From Neurospora intermedia (lineage: Eukaryota; Ascomycota; Sordariomycetes; Sordariales; Sordariaceae): a stretch of DNA of 64,000 bases. Where the stretch lies: positions 4,712,001 to 4,776,000 of the forward strand of contig BTPP01000002.1 of assembly GCA_037102815.1 (NCBI GenBank), written 5' to 3'. Made by a program: the position numbers and the translations under genes. The notes below the pieces were generated by a model, which searched no databases, was not told the origin of the DNA, and saw nothing but the letters and a program-made list of their open reading frames with translations. This document shows, in pieces, positions 54,788-64,000 of the stretch (positions are counted from its first letter, which is position 1; each line of letters begins with the position of its first letter).

Positions 54788-57738
54788 TGTGTCCGAGTCT
54801 GTTGGGACTCAAGCAATGTGTTGGGTACAAATTGCTCGCAAGGCCGAAAAGGGGTGGTTAAATGATTCTGGAAGGCCGACCAAGTTGGAAAGAAAAAGGC
54901 AACCAAAGCCATCCCCAGCGACTATAGAGTTGTCAAAGAGACTTGAAGCCCAAAAGCCTCACGGATGGCGAGCACAAACGAAAGACAAAATCCAGCCAGC
55001 AGCGAAACTAACAGAGTAGCGAGCGTGGTGAGAAGGAGCATGAGTTTAAATAGCTTCACTGAAAAGGGAGAGGGAAAGCATAAGAAGCAAGAAGCTGACG
55101 AGGACAACGACGACGACGACGACGACGCGGTTCAAGACGCTAAAAAAACCCATGCATCCACCATCTTGGGGAGATGGATCCCCAGATCCCCTTCTCGTGC
55201 AACGGTGCAGCACCCCTGCTTGGGGCTGGGGAGAGGTCAAGAAGCGAGCTTCACCTGCCTTGCTGGGCGGGCATTGCGGCTGAGGCGTTGATCTTGGGTT
55301 AGGCTCGGCCTGCTGGGTCAAGGGTCTTTTTCCCATTTCGGTGTTAGGCCCTGTAGGCCCGTGGCTTGCTAGATGGCGGTCTTGTTGAGCGGAAAGCGAC
55401 ACCTCGACAATTGAACTCGTTACGGCATCCAAGCCCAGTGTTTCTATGCCAATTTCGGATGCTTCTCCCCACTTGGTTGCCATCTGTTGGCTGTCGGCGA
55501 TTTGGCTTTGGCGCTTTCAGTGGGCGATGAATGACGTGAGATTTGGTCTCCAGTATCTTGAGACTTGGAGGGATAGCAAAGATTCCCACTTCAGAACCGT
55601 GATGTTTCCCAGATAAACTCGACCTCGCGACTGGATCGCGGTCCCGGATCCTCGACGGCCGGACAACCACCTCCCTTTCTGACCATTGCATGGGCCCTTC
55701 AACTCGGCATTTTGACGGCGTGCAACAGTGTACAGCATGCCAGGCACGCCGTCAATTCGCAGCGGCATCAGCAACAGGCGCACTGGGAATCTAGGAGGCA
55801 GCCGCCATGCCGCGATCCATTCAGTTCCCTGAAGTGGATATCAATGCCTCACTGCAGTGCTGGCATCGTAAAATCCGTAGCTATGAACGGGTGCCATCAC
55901 CAGTGTCGGCCGCTCCGGGGTGCGGATGAGTGGTCCATATGCTGAGGTGGTGTCTAGATGGCGCCATGTTCTTTCGAGACTGAGATCTGTGGCTTGATAA
56001 GCAATCAACGAATGATTAGCGAGACAGTCCTTGGTAGGTTGTCTTGGAACTCATTTCGAACACTGAGGTCCATTGTTGAGGTAATATTTGGCCTTTCAAC
56101 AGAATACACTGGTGTGCAGATTCAATGCCATTGTCAAGTCGTTCCATTATCTCCCAGCAGGAAACAGCTCATATTATGTGTGCGTTGTTGTATCGGGTCT
56201 TGGGAAGACGGGACAGCGAACGGGCCACCACTATTCGTCAAGGCAGAAATCACGGCAAGCATTCGGCGATCCATCCGGCAAACTTGGGACAACCAGAGTG
56301 TAGAATCAGCACCTGTCAATGTTGCCTTGAGGATCCTGACTGGATTGTACACTTATTCTGATGAAGAGCCTGCTGTGGAGAGGAAGAGAGGAATCTCGCC
56401 ATCTCAGTGTGTTTGTGCAGTGTTTTGCCGGCCGATACCACCTGGCGCATAAGCAATCAAGCCCATACAGAAAATTACCATGAGCAAACCTATAGCACCG
56501 TGGAAAAGTCGCCATATCTTGTACCCTTCCTTGGGCTTCAATCGCCTTATTTGCCTTCAAACAGCGAATAAGTACCACACAAAAGCGCACCTCTGACGAT
56601 GCCCCGAGTTTGGTCAACTCCCCCCCAACCACATGTCACGCCTTCAGCCTCTATGGTGTACAGAGTATATACTACGATGTGAATGCGATGGCGAAAGCGC
56701 ATCAAATGATTCAAGCTATTGTCCGCATTCAGTGATGACTTTTTTGTCATCATTTAGGGGTACCTAGAGGTATATTCTTCCATCTGGTATTGGCGATGAC
56801 ACCTGTACATTACGCCCGCGGTTTCCATCTCTACCGTTCACCAGTTCCTTCCCGCTGGGATCACGCAGGCAGGGTAGACTGCCAACGCTCCGACCACGGT
56901 CACACCTTCCAACAGGAACGTCAGTGAGCCCCTCACTTGGCCAACACAACAACAGTAGTTGCGGGTGACTTTCGAACATGGGTCATGAACAGATCGGTTA
57001 TTCTTTGCGTCTTCGTTGTTTTGCATGGCTCGCACAATCCACCCACACGAAGTCAGCCAAGTTGTTCATCGAGTCAAGTACCTAGCTGGCATATTATATG
57101 TATCCTTATTCCCCCGAATCTTGCTGATCTCTTCGTTTCCGCGGTATCGAGTTCCTTCGGCCAGGTGTTCTAATCACATTATAAGTAGCCAAGGTGTTCA
57201 GCCTACCGCGTCAACCAAGGTCCCTTTATTTTCTCAAATAGCTGATATATTCACAAGAGAATGGGCCACGTCCAAAGCACGAACGGCCTCGCTCACACCC
57301 TTGGCTTACACCAACTTGTCCGCAAGAACAATGCCATTGTTCTCCTACCCACCAGCGGCTCCTGAGCTCGGTGAATGTTTATATCGCAGTGGTCGCATAG
57401 GGATCAAGGTGTCGTCGTCCTGAACAGCCCATCTCAACATTGCTGTTCTTCTCATTGTTCAGATGACAGTGACTCAAAGTCGCCCTTGGCCTTGCTATTC
57501 AGTTGCGACTTTGTATACGAACATGTAAAAACTCAAGGTTCAGTGACAGTCAACCCCCTCCTCCATGGTACTTATTTCTCCCCCCAGATGGTAAGTCCTC
57601 ACAAATTTCTTCCTCTTAGAACTACTTGACCAACCACTCACTGGTAACCATCAAGACCGCCATTAAGCACCACCCTGTACACGACGACCAACCACCTAAG
57701 ACACCACAAAGTGATCACACTCCACATCAGAGTACACC
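54788..57738. other. 3-kb intergenic region
   Basis: It lies between divergent starts (minus gene at 54787, plus gene at 57739). A (GAC)6 tract occurs at 55109-55126. Open frames of 145 (55046-55483, minus) and 164 residues (55958-56452, plus) have ATG starts but no recognisable domain and no coding-like composition. TACCTAG motifs occur near 56760 and 57078. Confidence 0.4.
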
Positions 57739-58986
57739 ATGGGACCCTCATCATCCCCCGAAGATCTCGTCCAGCTCCTCAGCAAGCTGTCGGTTGGCTG
57801 CGATTTCAGACGCCGACCCAGGGGCTGCCCGCGACCTGGCGTGTTACAGCTATCCAACGGCACAGACATACACAACCTTACCGTTCCCACCAACGAGCTT
57901 CCAGGAAGACGCTTTGAGAAAAAGACATACGACACATTGCCCAGGATCTACTACCAACCTCAACTCCCCATGCCTACGCGCCCAGCAGGTCTCTGTTATC
58001 CCGGGAACAACGACTTCATCGGACTCCCGACTATCTCTTCACTTTTGGCTCTTCCAAGAGTATTTCCCGCCCATCAAGGGTTTACCGAGTGCAGCTCGCC
58101 AGTCATCGAGCATGTCAAGTACTCAGGCTATGCGGCCCTGGGCTTCTGTGCGAGAGATGCCCGTGTTGACCCAGCTACCACGGTCCCTCCTTGTACCCTA
58201 GACTCCCAACTGGCGCACAACGGAGTGGTACGAACATGCGCCGACCGTACCCATCTCGAGCCACACAAGTTATGCGGTCACTGCAGCGATCAGAGCAGAC
58301 TGCTAGTGCTCAACGGCCTACCGGAATGGTTCACGAACGACCAGATCGCAAGATCGCGCGCCTTCCTTTGCGCGCCTTGTTCGGTGCAGGAAGCACAACA
58401 GGAATCTCGCTGGGCCGAAGCCGAAGCGGCACTGGGACGGGACCCGGAGTACCTGGAGAACCTCAAGACAAGTTATGAGCATGGAGCCATTACCGAAAAC
58501 ATGATGCGCTACCACGACAACACATCATTCCCTGTCGCGACACCTCCCACTTCGGACTCGCTGGCGCAGGCTCTTGCCGACAATGCTCCCAGCATGCTTC
58601 GAACGGCCAAGAAGCTCTTCCGATGCTCTTGCAAGAAACTGGTCACGGCGGATCTATGTCTCGGCCACAGGCTGCTCAGGGCGGACCAATTCCTTGAGCA
58701 AGTTCGTCGCATGAATGAGTGGGTCCAGTTCCGCTTCAGTCTGGGCGAGCGAGACTACAGGCCGTGTCCCAAGTGCATGGCTCGTCCTGGCGTCGACGCT
58801 CATAACTTCCAAAACAGAGAGGGAGGGGCAGATCTAAACAACATTCATTGGATCTGTATGTGTTGCCAGGAGACGGTCTCGATGCCGCGCTTTGAGTTCT
58901 TCCAACAAGATGGTGGTCTTGGACAAGAGAAGAACGACAAAAGGCTGGCGGAGCTTTTGGGAGGACTCGGATTAGGAAACATCTGA
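57739..58986 (+). CDS. Orphan protein with two zinc-ribbon-like modules
   Basis: An intronless frame of 415 residues starting in CACCATGGG. I do not recognise the family. Cys pairs are arranged as two ribbon-like units: C179/C182 (LCGHC) with C211/C214 (LCAPC), spaced CX2C-X28-CX2C; and C343/C346 (PCPKC) with C373/C376 (ICMCC), spaced CX2C-X26-CX2C. A further CxC (C296, C298) and C307 precede the second unit. The N-terminal 170 residues hold other scattered Cys and a YDTLPRIYYQPQLPMPTRP segment. Between the modules lies a helical stretch (about 217-262). There is no signal peptide. Zinc binding is inferred from spacing only; a nuclear or cytosolic role with nucleic acid or protein partners is possible. 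Length, start context and composition support a real gene. Confidence 0.75.
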   Translation: MGPSSSPEDLVQLLSKLSVGCDFRRRPRGCPRPGVLQLSNGTDIHNLTVPTNELPGRRFEKKTYDTLPRIYYQPQLPMPTRPAGLCYPGNNDFIGLPTISSLLALPRVFPAHQGFTECSSPVIEHVKYSGYAALGFCARDARVDPATTVPPCTLDSQLAHNGVVRTCADRTHLEPHKLCGHCSDQSRLLVLNGLPEWFTNDQIARSRAFLCAPCSVQEAQQESRWAEAEAALGRDPEYLENLKTSYEHGAITENMMRYHDNTSFPVATPPTSDSLAQALADNAPSMLRTAKKLFRCSCKKLVTADLCLGHRLLRADQFLEQVRRMNEWVQFRFSLGERDYRPCPKCMARPGVDAHNFQNREGGADLNNIHWICMCCQETVSMPRFEFFQQDGGLGQEKNDKRLAELLGGLGLGNI

Positions 58987-60139
58987 TCGCCGATGGTTCT
59001 TGGACGGACCTTCATGAAGCGGCCCATTGCCGATATCTACAAGAAACTCGAGTGCTGGTCAACTCCGAGGACAAACATCTGTGCTGGATTAGTAAAACTT
59101 GTTCATTAAGGGATTGCGATGTGGGATCGGGACTTCCCTTGGGAGGAGACTAGAGACCGGGACAAAAGCATGTGCTCATGGCAGCGCCCGGAGAGATTAT
59201 GGGACCGCATTGTTGGGAGAATTTGGAGAATCGGAGTTGTACGAAGGATCAATGGGGTTTATTATGAAGTCTTTGGGCAAGGTTGAGCTGTAATTCTGAG
59301 ACATGAATGGTGTATGGACAATGGAGTTCTTGGCTGGTTTGGGGTTTCTGAGCATGGGTGAGCGGGGATATGGCGAGACTTCCTATTTCTGTCAGTATTC
59401 CTTTTCCAGCATGCCTTATGGATCGCTCTTATACCCTTTGTTGGATTGAAACTTCCTCGAAATCGTTTATTGTGGTCTTTTCCATATATGAACACGTCCC
59501 CGTGAATCCTATATGACCAGTGACCGAGTTGCCTTCTTAACACCGTGATGACCATGCAATGAAGACATAGGTACCTTCAGTTATGCCAAGAGATGCCCAA
59601 TCGAATATGCAGATCTAACTTCCGTCGCCAAGACCACTGCAATCGTAGAATGGAAGGTATAAGACATGGATCATCCAATGAAGGCAGTCACCACCGCGAA
59701 ACAGTTGGTAAGAAACGATGAGGGATGAGGTGTTCAGGTGAATTTCCAGCAGTTGCCCGAGACAAAGATTATCAAAGGGAAGGCGAATGCCCACCAGTCA
59801 TCTCTATACAAGCAAACGGGGAAGTCGCAGTGCGTTGTCCTCAATGGAAACTGCATCCAGACCCCGCGATTGCCATCCTATCATTACGCTGTGATCTCCG
59901 TATGACGTATTGGAGCATCGAGCCCATCTACGTGTCTGGAATTTTCTCCAACTTACTCCAAATATCCGTTTTTCTCTCGTCCCTTTATAAAACAAACACC
60001 ACTCTACTGTAGTACTTCAAGCTTGCAAACACACGAAACTTCAAAGCCAGCGTCACAACAGCATCTCGAAAGTCCACACACGGCACAGCACCAATCGAAC
60101 CAAAAAAAAACCGTCAACGAAACACGCCTTCATCCAGCC
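58987..60139. other. Intergenic; promoter of the SRPBCC gene
   Basis: 3' region of the orphan zinc protein gene and the promoter and leader of the next gene, including a TATAAAA at 59986-59992. No other gene seen. Confidence 0.45.
59986..59992 (+). promoter_or_regulatory. TATA box of the SRPBCC gene
   Basis: TATAAAA in CCCTTTATAAAACAA, 154 nt upstream of the ATG at 60140, followed by a C/A-rich leader. Confidence 0.5.
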
Positions 60140-60756
60140 ATGTCCAGCAAGCCCTTCAGCTTCATCGGTGAGGTCGTCGAGAGTGCCGTTATCAAGGCCC
60201 CTCTCTCGTTTGTTTGGCACTTCATCAAGCTTCAGGAGTTCGACAAGTTCTGGTCTGCCATCTCCAAGGCCGAGCATGTCAAGGGCACTAGTGAGGAGAC
60301 CGACATTGTGAGGTGGACCTTCAAGGACGGCAATGTCATTGAGGTCAAGCAGGACGAGCACAGCGTAAGAAGCTAACCATAGGTATCCTCCCAAAGCGAG
60401 CTTTGGTTGCTAATTGGTCCAATGATATGTAGAACCTCGAACACTTCATTACCTTCAGTGTCATCAATGCCGAACCTGAGCTGAGCTACTCCAGCGTCGT
60501 CAATACCATTCGCCTCTGGCCTGTAACTTCTGGCGAGTTTGCCAACACCACCTTTATCCGTTGGAGTACTAGGTTTTCGAGTGATGCCGATTTGGGTAAG
60601 CAAACACACACTTCATGCTCGTATAGCTCCTGTTTCTTCAAATTGCTAACATTTCGTCTTGTAGGTGTGATCGAGGATGCCAAGTACAAGCGTCAGGATG
60701 CTTTGAAGGATTTGTCCAAGGCGGCGGAGAAGATGCTTGCCGAGGAGAGGAAGTAA
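60140..60756 (+). CDS. SRPBCC (polyketide cyclase/Bet v1-like) domain protein
   Basis: Three exons: 60140-60364, 60433-60595 and 60665-60756; introns of 68 nt (GTAAGA to ATGTAG, phase 0) and 69 nt (GTAAGC to TTGTAG, phase 1); 159 residues. The whole protein is one START/Bet v1-type fold: an opening strand and helix (GEVVESAVIKAPLSFVWHFIKLQEFDKFW), a run of strands (RWTFKDGNVIEVKQDEHS, HFITFSVINAE), TFIRWSTRFSSDADLGV, and a C-terminal helix (EDAKYKRQDALKDLSKAAEKML). Such small proteins form a hydrophobic cavity that binds lipids or aromatic metabolites. No targeting signal, so cytosolic. The ligand is unknown, and no metabolite cluster lies next to it. The splice sites are supported by the continuous fold pattern across all joins. 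Confidence 0.88.
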
Positions 60757-61580
60757 AGTGGAGGATTACCTGGTACAGCATGAGGATTACACCAGGTCGC
60801 TAGAAACGCCACGTTGGGGAATAGTGGATGTGGCCGTTTGATGTGATCACGCAATACAATATCATTACGACTCAAATTACACACCAAAAGTTCGATTCAC
60901 TCACTCCGGTCCACATATCCTACCGTTTTGTGAAGTGTTAGAGAGCACTGGTGACTGATCAAGATTGGACACAGAACGTCACCGGTCCCAGATTGAAGCG
61001 GTGACACATTTCCATGGGAACCCTGACGGTTTCATCCAATCTGGAAAGACACAAACGGGATGTGGCCAAAATGAGCAATATGGGAATTAAGTGGCCCACA
61101 TCTAGAGAAACAGGACGAGTCCAGACGCCGATTGTTCCAGCGTTGCTTCGTTATAATGCCCTGGGGGAACAAAGGGTAACACGTAGCCGGAGTCAAGGTA
61201 TCGTGATCCACCGCCATAAGCGACGGGAGCTATCGCGGAGTGTTGGGATTGGGGTCACTTCCATCCTTTCCCGGTCCCAAGACCCTGACAGGTGCCTCTC
61301 CAAGTATTTCAGGCACAGCCGAAACTGCTAACCCTTGAATGCCAAACTCACAAACCAGATCGAGCCACTTCTTCCCAGGCCGCCTGTGATCATACATCCA
61401 GTGCCCTTCTTTCCTTTGTCTGACACATCCAAGGGATCCTTCTTAGCGACAGCAACGGTTTACGTTTCAAGGTAAGAACCCCTCCCCATTTCCTATAAAA
61501 CCCCCAGTTGCCTACCTGCAATCTCTATCTCCAGCTTGTCCCACCCTCATTCCAACTGCCTGTACAGAAATTTCGACGCT
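60757..61580. other. Intergenic; promoter of the Pro-rich gene
   Basis: A TATAAAA at 61494-61500 lies 81 nt before the next ATG. A GTAAGA at about 61472 could be a leader intron donor. No other feature seen. Confidence 0.4.
61494..61500 (+). promoter_or_regulatory. TATA box of the Pro-rich protein gene
   Basis: TATAAAA in TTCCTATAAAACCC, 81 nt upstream of the ATG at 61581. Confidence 0.45.
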
Positions 61581-62171
61581 ATGTCCGGCGAAGCAGGCGA
61601 AGAAGAACAAAAGTCTGTCCCACCGGTCGAAACCGTACCACCCCCGCCCTCCGAACTCGACAGCAACGAAGCTATAGGTGCTTCCGGAAATCAGGAGCAT
61701 TCAGCAGCCGGAGACGCAGCCGGAGCAGCCGCCGGAGCAGCAGCAGGTGCACAAGGTGCAACAACAGCTCGCCAGCAGCCGCCTATTATCTACACAATGG
61801 CCTCCCCTTATATCATTTTCCCCGGTGGCGGCTACACCGCGCAAACTACCACCACTTTCTTCCACGCTCCTCCGCCGCCTCCGCCTCCCCCTCCGCCGCC
61901 GCCGCCGATGCCGATCCTAACCAACACCGTCACTACCACGACCTACCTAACGGGCGGCTTTGCACCCCAGCCACCGCCTCCCCCGCCGCCGCCCCCCGGC
62001 CCGATCACTTATTACCCCGTTCCCGCTCAGCAGGTCCAGCTGGCTCCGCAGGTCGTCAACGGATACGCGTACATGCCCGGTGGAACGGTGTTACCGAATA
62101 ACAGTGTTGTGGGAGCTGCGCCAGCTCCGGCTCCGGGTGCGCCACCGATGGTTATTTGTGTTGCTCCTTAG
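61581..62171 (+). CDS. Proline-rich hypothetical protein
   Basis: 196 residues from the ATG at 61581 (the upstream extension of the frame has no ATG). An acidic start (MSGEAGEEEQKSVPPVE) is followed by an Ala/Gly repeat (AAGDAAGAAAGAAAGAQGA), the segment PPIIYTMASPYIIFPGGGYTAQTTTTFFH, and two poly-Pro runs of 13 and 9 residues (about 97-109 and 132-140). Short aromatic and Thr-rich stretches, MPILTNTVTTTTYLTGGF, lie between and after them. No membrane segment or signal peptide is evident. Poly-Pro runs are classic profilin/SH3/WW partners, but nothing here shows which. The upstream TATA at proper distance supports expression. Not recognised as a named family. Confidence 0.65.
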   Translation: MSGEAGEEEQKSVPPVETVPPPPSELDSNEAIGASGNQEHSAAGDAAGAAAGAAAGAQGATTARQQPPIIYTMASPYIIFPGGGYTAQTTTTFFHAPPPPPPPPPPPPPMPILTNTVTTTTYLTGGFAPQPPPPPPPPPGPITYYPVPAQQVQLAPQVVNGYAYMPGGTVLPNNSVVGAAPAPAPGAPPMVICVAP

Positions 62172-63975
62172 TATTGAGGTGGCATTTCTAGGCTCCTTGA
62201 TTGATGACACGGAAAGGGTGGGAAAGAAAGGAAGGAATGGACGGAGGAGAAAGGGAATGAGTGGGCAGGGTAGGAAGGAGAGGAGGAAGGAGGGAGTGGA
62301 GAGGAAAAGCAAGAACCAATGGGACATGATGGGGAGATGAACATTACTTGAGCTGGACACTCAAAGAGTGGAAGTGGAGAATAAAGGGGATTGCTGGATG
62401 AGTGGTCTCGTGCAAGCAATTGTCGCCAGTCCTTGGAAGAAAAAGACAAAACGGTGCCAGTATCAAGAAGGGAACACCTTATGGAAAAGATAATTGCGTT
62501 TCCTGGAATTTCGCGATTGGAGGTTGTTTTTGGTGTCCAGCATATGCCCTGTCTTCTGCTTGTTTTCCTCTATTTCACTCTACAGCTCCGAGTAATCCTA
62601 CGACACTTGCTGATTCGGACTACAATGAATAGGAATTGGGCAGCATCCATGCACTTTACGATCAATGATACACTCATTATGACTTTTTTTTTTTTTTTTT
62701 TTTAATGTCTTTCTCAAGAGAAAATTGGGAAGTATCTGGTTTGACGTACCATATCTGCTACAGGTTATCATGTTGACAGTAAACTTGACAAAGAACATAA
62801 CACCAAATTCCACTTACTAACGTAAACTATTCCCTATGTCTAACTGTTGACCACTACCTGCACCGGCCTCTTGAGCATGGAGATTCAGACAGCCCTAAGA
62901 AGGCCGGGACTGCCTTGAGTAGAATATATACGACATTACATGGGCAGAGCTTCCTCACGTTCATCTTGTTTTTTTTCCTTTTGGTGGATGGATACTGGAT
63001 AGCAGGTTAATGAGGTTTCCATGGTCATTCATGTGTGACCAACCTGACTTTGACCCCTAAATCATCGTTGACGCCAAGCCCTACCAAACCGGGATGTCGC
63101 CGTTGCAACGGGCAACAACCCTACGTCTCGAAATGCCAAGGACCCAAGACAACCCCGGCGGGCAATGCCAAGACTCGGGGAACGGAGAGGGACTGATTTT
63201 TTTTCCTCTTTTCTTTGCGCTGTGTTTTTGTTTCTCTTTGGCGTCTGTGAGAGCTTTTACTGCTTTCGGGGCACCGTCAATCAACCAACCACCAGCGAGC
63301 GCTGCAAAACCAACCGACCTGACCCTCAAACCCCCCCCAACGCCACACGCGGCACAATTTGACAGGACCGGAACCTACGGGGGTGAAAGAGCTGAAAAGT
63401 CTCAGAGAAGGGGAATCGAGTTCGGTTGGTTGTGTTGAACTGTGTGTGTTTGACCGTCGTTGCGCTCCAGTCAGACGGTCACTCGGACCCTGAGTGTGAA
63501 GTGCGCACGGCAGTGTGGGAAGGAAATTAAGAAAAAGAGATTACTCGGGCAAAGTGCGTCTGGTGGTCGCTTTAATACTTTGTTAACGCGGCCGCATTCA
63601 TTTTGCGCTGTCCGCTTCGCTTGTCTACAGACACTGCTGCTAGCTCACTGTTAGAGGCTATAACAAGAAAGTGGGGCTGACACCACACTCACCACAGAGC
63701 CATCCTCAATGAGTGGCAGTTCCCGATATGTCTCCGCGGGTTTGCGGTCGGACAAGCTAAAGCTATTGTTGTCGTCAAAGCAGCCATCCGGACTGCCGGT
63801 GTCATTTATTATTAAAGGGGCAGCATGCCGGTCTAGATGGTCGTCGACTTCAACAGTTGCGACGAACCGCGCACGTCATCTGTTACTAGTATCTGGATCA
63901 CCCGTGCACCCACCACCCCATAACTCTTCAACAGCCCAGACGTCACCACCATCATCAAGGAGATCATTCAACACC
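62172..63975. other. Intergenic region at the right end
   Basis: It has purine-rich sequence (about 62215-62340), T-runs near 62684-62703 and 63200, and an AATTTGACAGGACC-type GC-mixed stretch. No convincing gene. The right part probably holds the promoter and leader of the gene that starts at 63976. Confidence 0.4.
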
Positions 63976-64000
63976 ATGGCCGAATCCTCAGCAACCGTGT
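63976..64000 (+). CDS. Possible start of a further gene (cut by window edge)
   Basis: ATG in the strong context ACACCATGGCC after a C/A-rich leader (CACCCACCACCCCATAACTCTTC), reading MAESSATV before the window ends. No product can be assigned from eight codons. Confidence 0.4.

Noticed and set aside
55046-55483. 145-residue minus frame ending in poly-Val and a hydrophobic tail
   Set aside because: The Val run is a reading of the (GAC)6 microsatellite; no domain, codon choice looks random.
55958-56452. 164-residue plus frame with ATG start
   Set aside because: No recognisable motif, random-looking third positions; kept only as a weak possibility.

Overview
The window looks like nuclear DNA of a filamentous ascomycete, most likely a sordariomycete (Neurospora/Sordaria/Podospora type). 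The evidence is GC-rich genes with short introns (about 57-170 nt, GTRNGT donors, CTAAC-type branch sites, YAG acceptors), long intergenic spacers dotted with TAGGTA/TACCTA motifs and microsatellites, fungal protein families throughout (Def1, YPK-type kinase, GPI-anchored Ser/Thr-rich wall protein), and one LINE mutated in the way repeat-induced point mutation (RIP) acts. All calls rest on reading the sequence; no database search was run.

Layout. 1-459: 5' end of an RSC7-like chromatin gene (minus), running off the left edge. 1.4-2.4 kb: TFIIB (minus). 4.9-6.3 kb: a small Ser-rich protein (plus) and a Gly/Asn/Ser-rich hydrophilin-like protein (minus). 8266-13623: a 5.36-kb Tad-like LINE, destroyed by RIP, framed by a perfect 14-bp target-site duplication. 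13.8-14.4 kb: Dap1/PGRMC1-type haem protein. 15.1-15.8 kb: DUF4291 protein (minus). 17.7-20.8 kb: large Kelch membrane protein. 21.5-22.7 kb: conserved-looking helical protein (minus). 25.5-28.7 kb: Def1. 30.4-32.1 kb: glucose-6-phosphate isomerase (minus). 33.4-35.6 kb: YPK/SGK-type AGC kinase (minus). 37.9-38.4 kb: small four-helix membrane protein (minus). 39.5-44 kb: gene-poor stretch holding one short ORF and a broken zinc-finger reading frame cut by a (GGA)16 repeat. 44.2-46.2 kb: GPI-anchored wall protein. 47.5-52.4 kb: full ABCC transporter (minus). 53.7-54.8 kb: single-pass membrane protein with a Cys-rich ectodomain (minus). 57.7-59.0 kb: orphan protein with two zinc-ribbon-like modules. 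60.1-60.8 kb: SRPBCC (Bet v1-like) protein. 61.6-62.2 kb: Pro-rich protein. 63976: apparent start of a further gene.

Most of the window is ordinary housekeeping: transcription (TFIIB, Def1, RSC7-like), glycolysis, TORC2-type signalling, sterol/haem metabolism and surface proteins. The genes do not form an evident cluster or pathway. The most instructive parts are the LINE, whose RIP damage stops at the element ends and is strongly strand-biased; the decaying 39.5-44 kb island; three introns whose length is a multiple of three and that lack stops, so retention keeps the frame; and the orphan two-module zinc protein. I found no CRISPR, plasmid-like, tRNA or rRNA gene and no convincing new multi-gene system.
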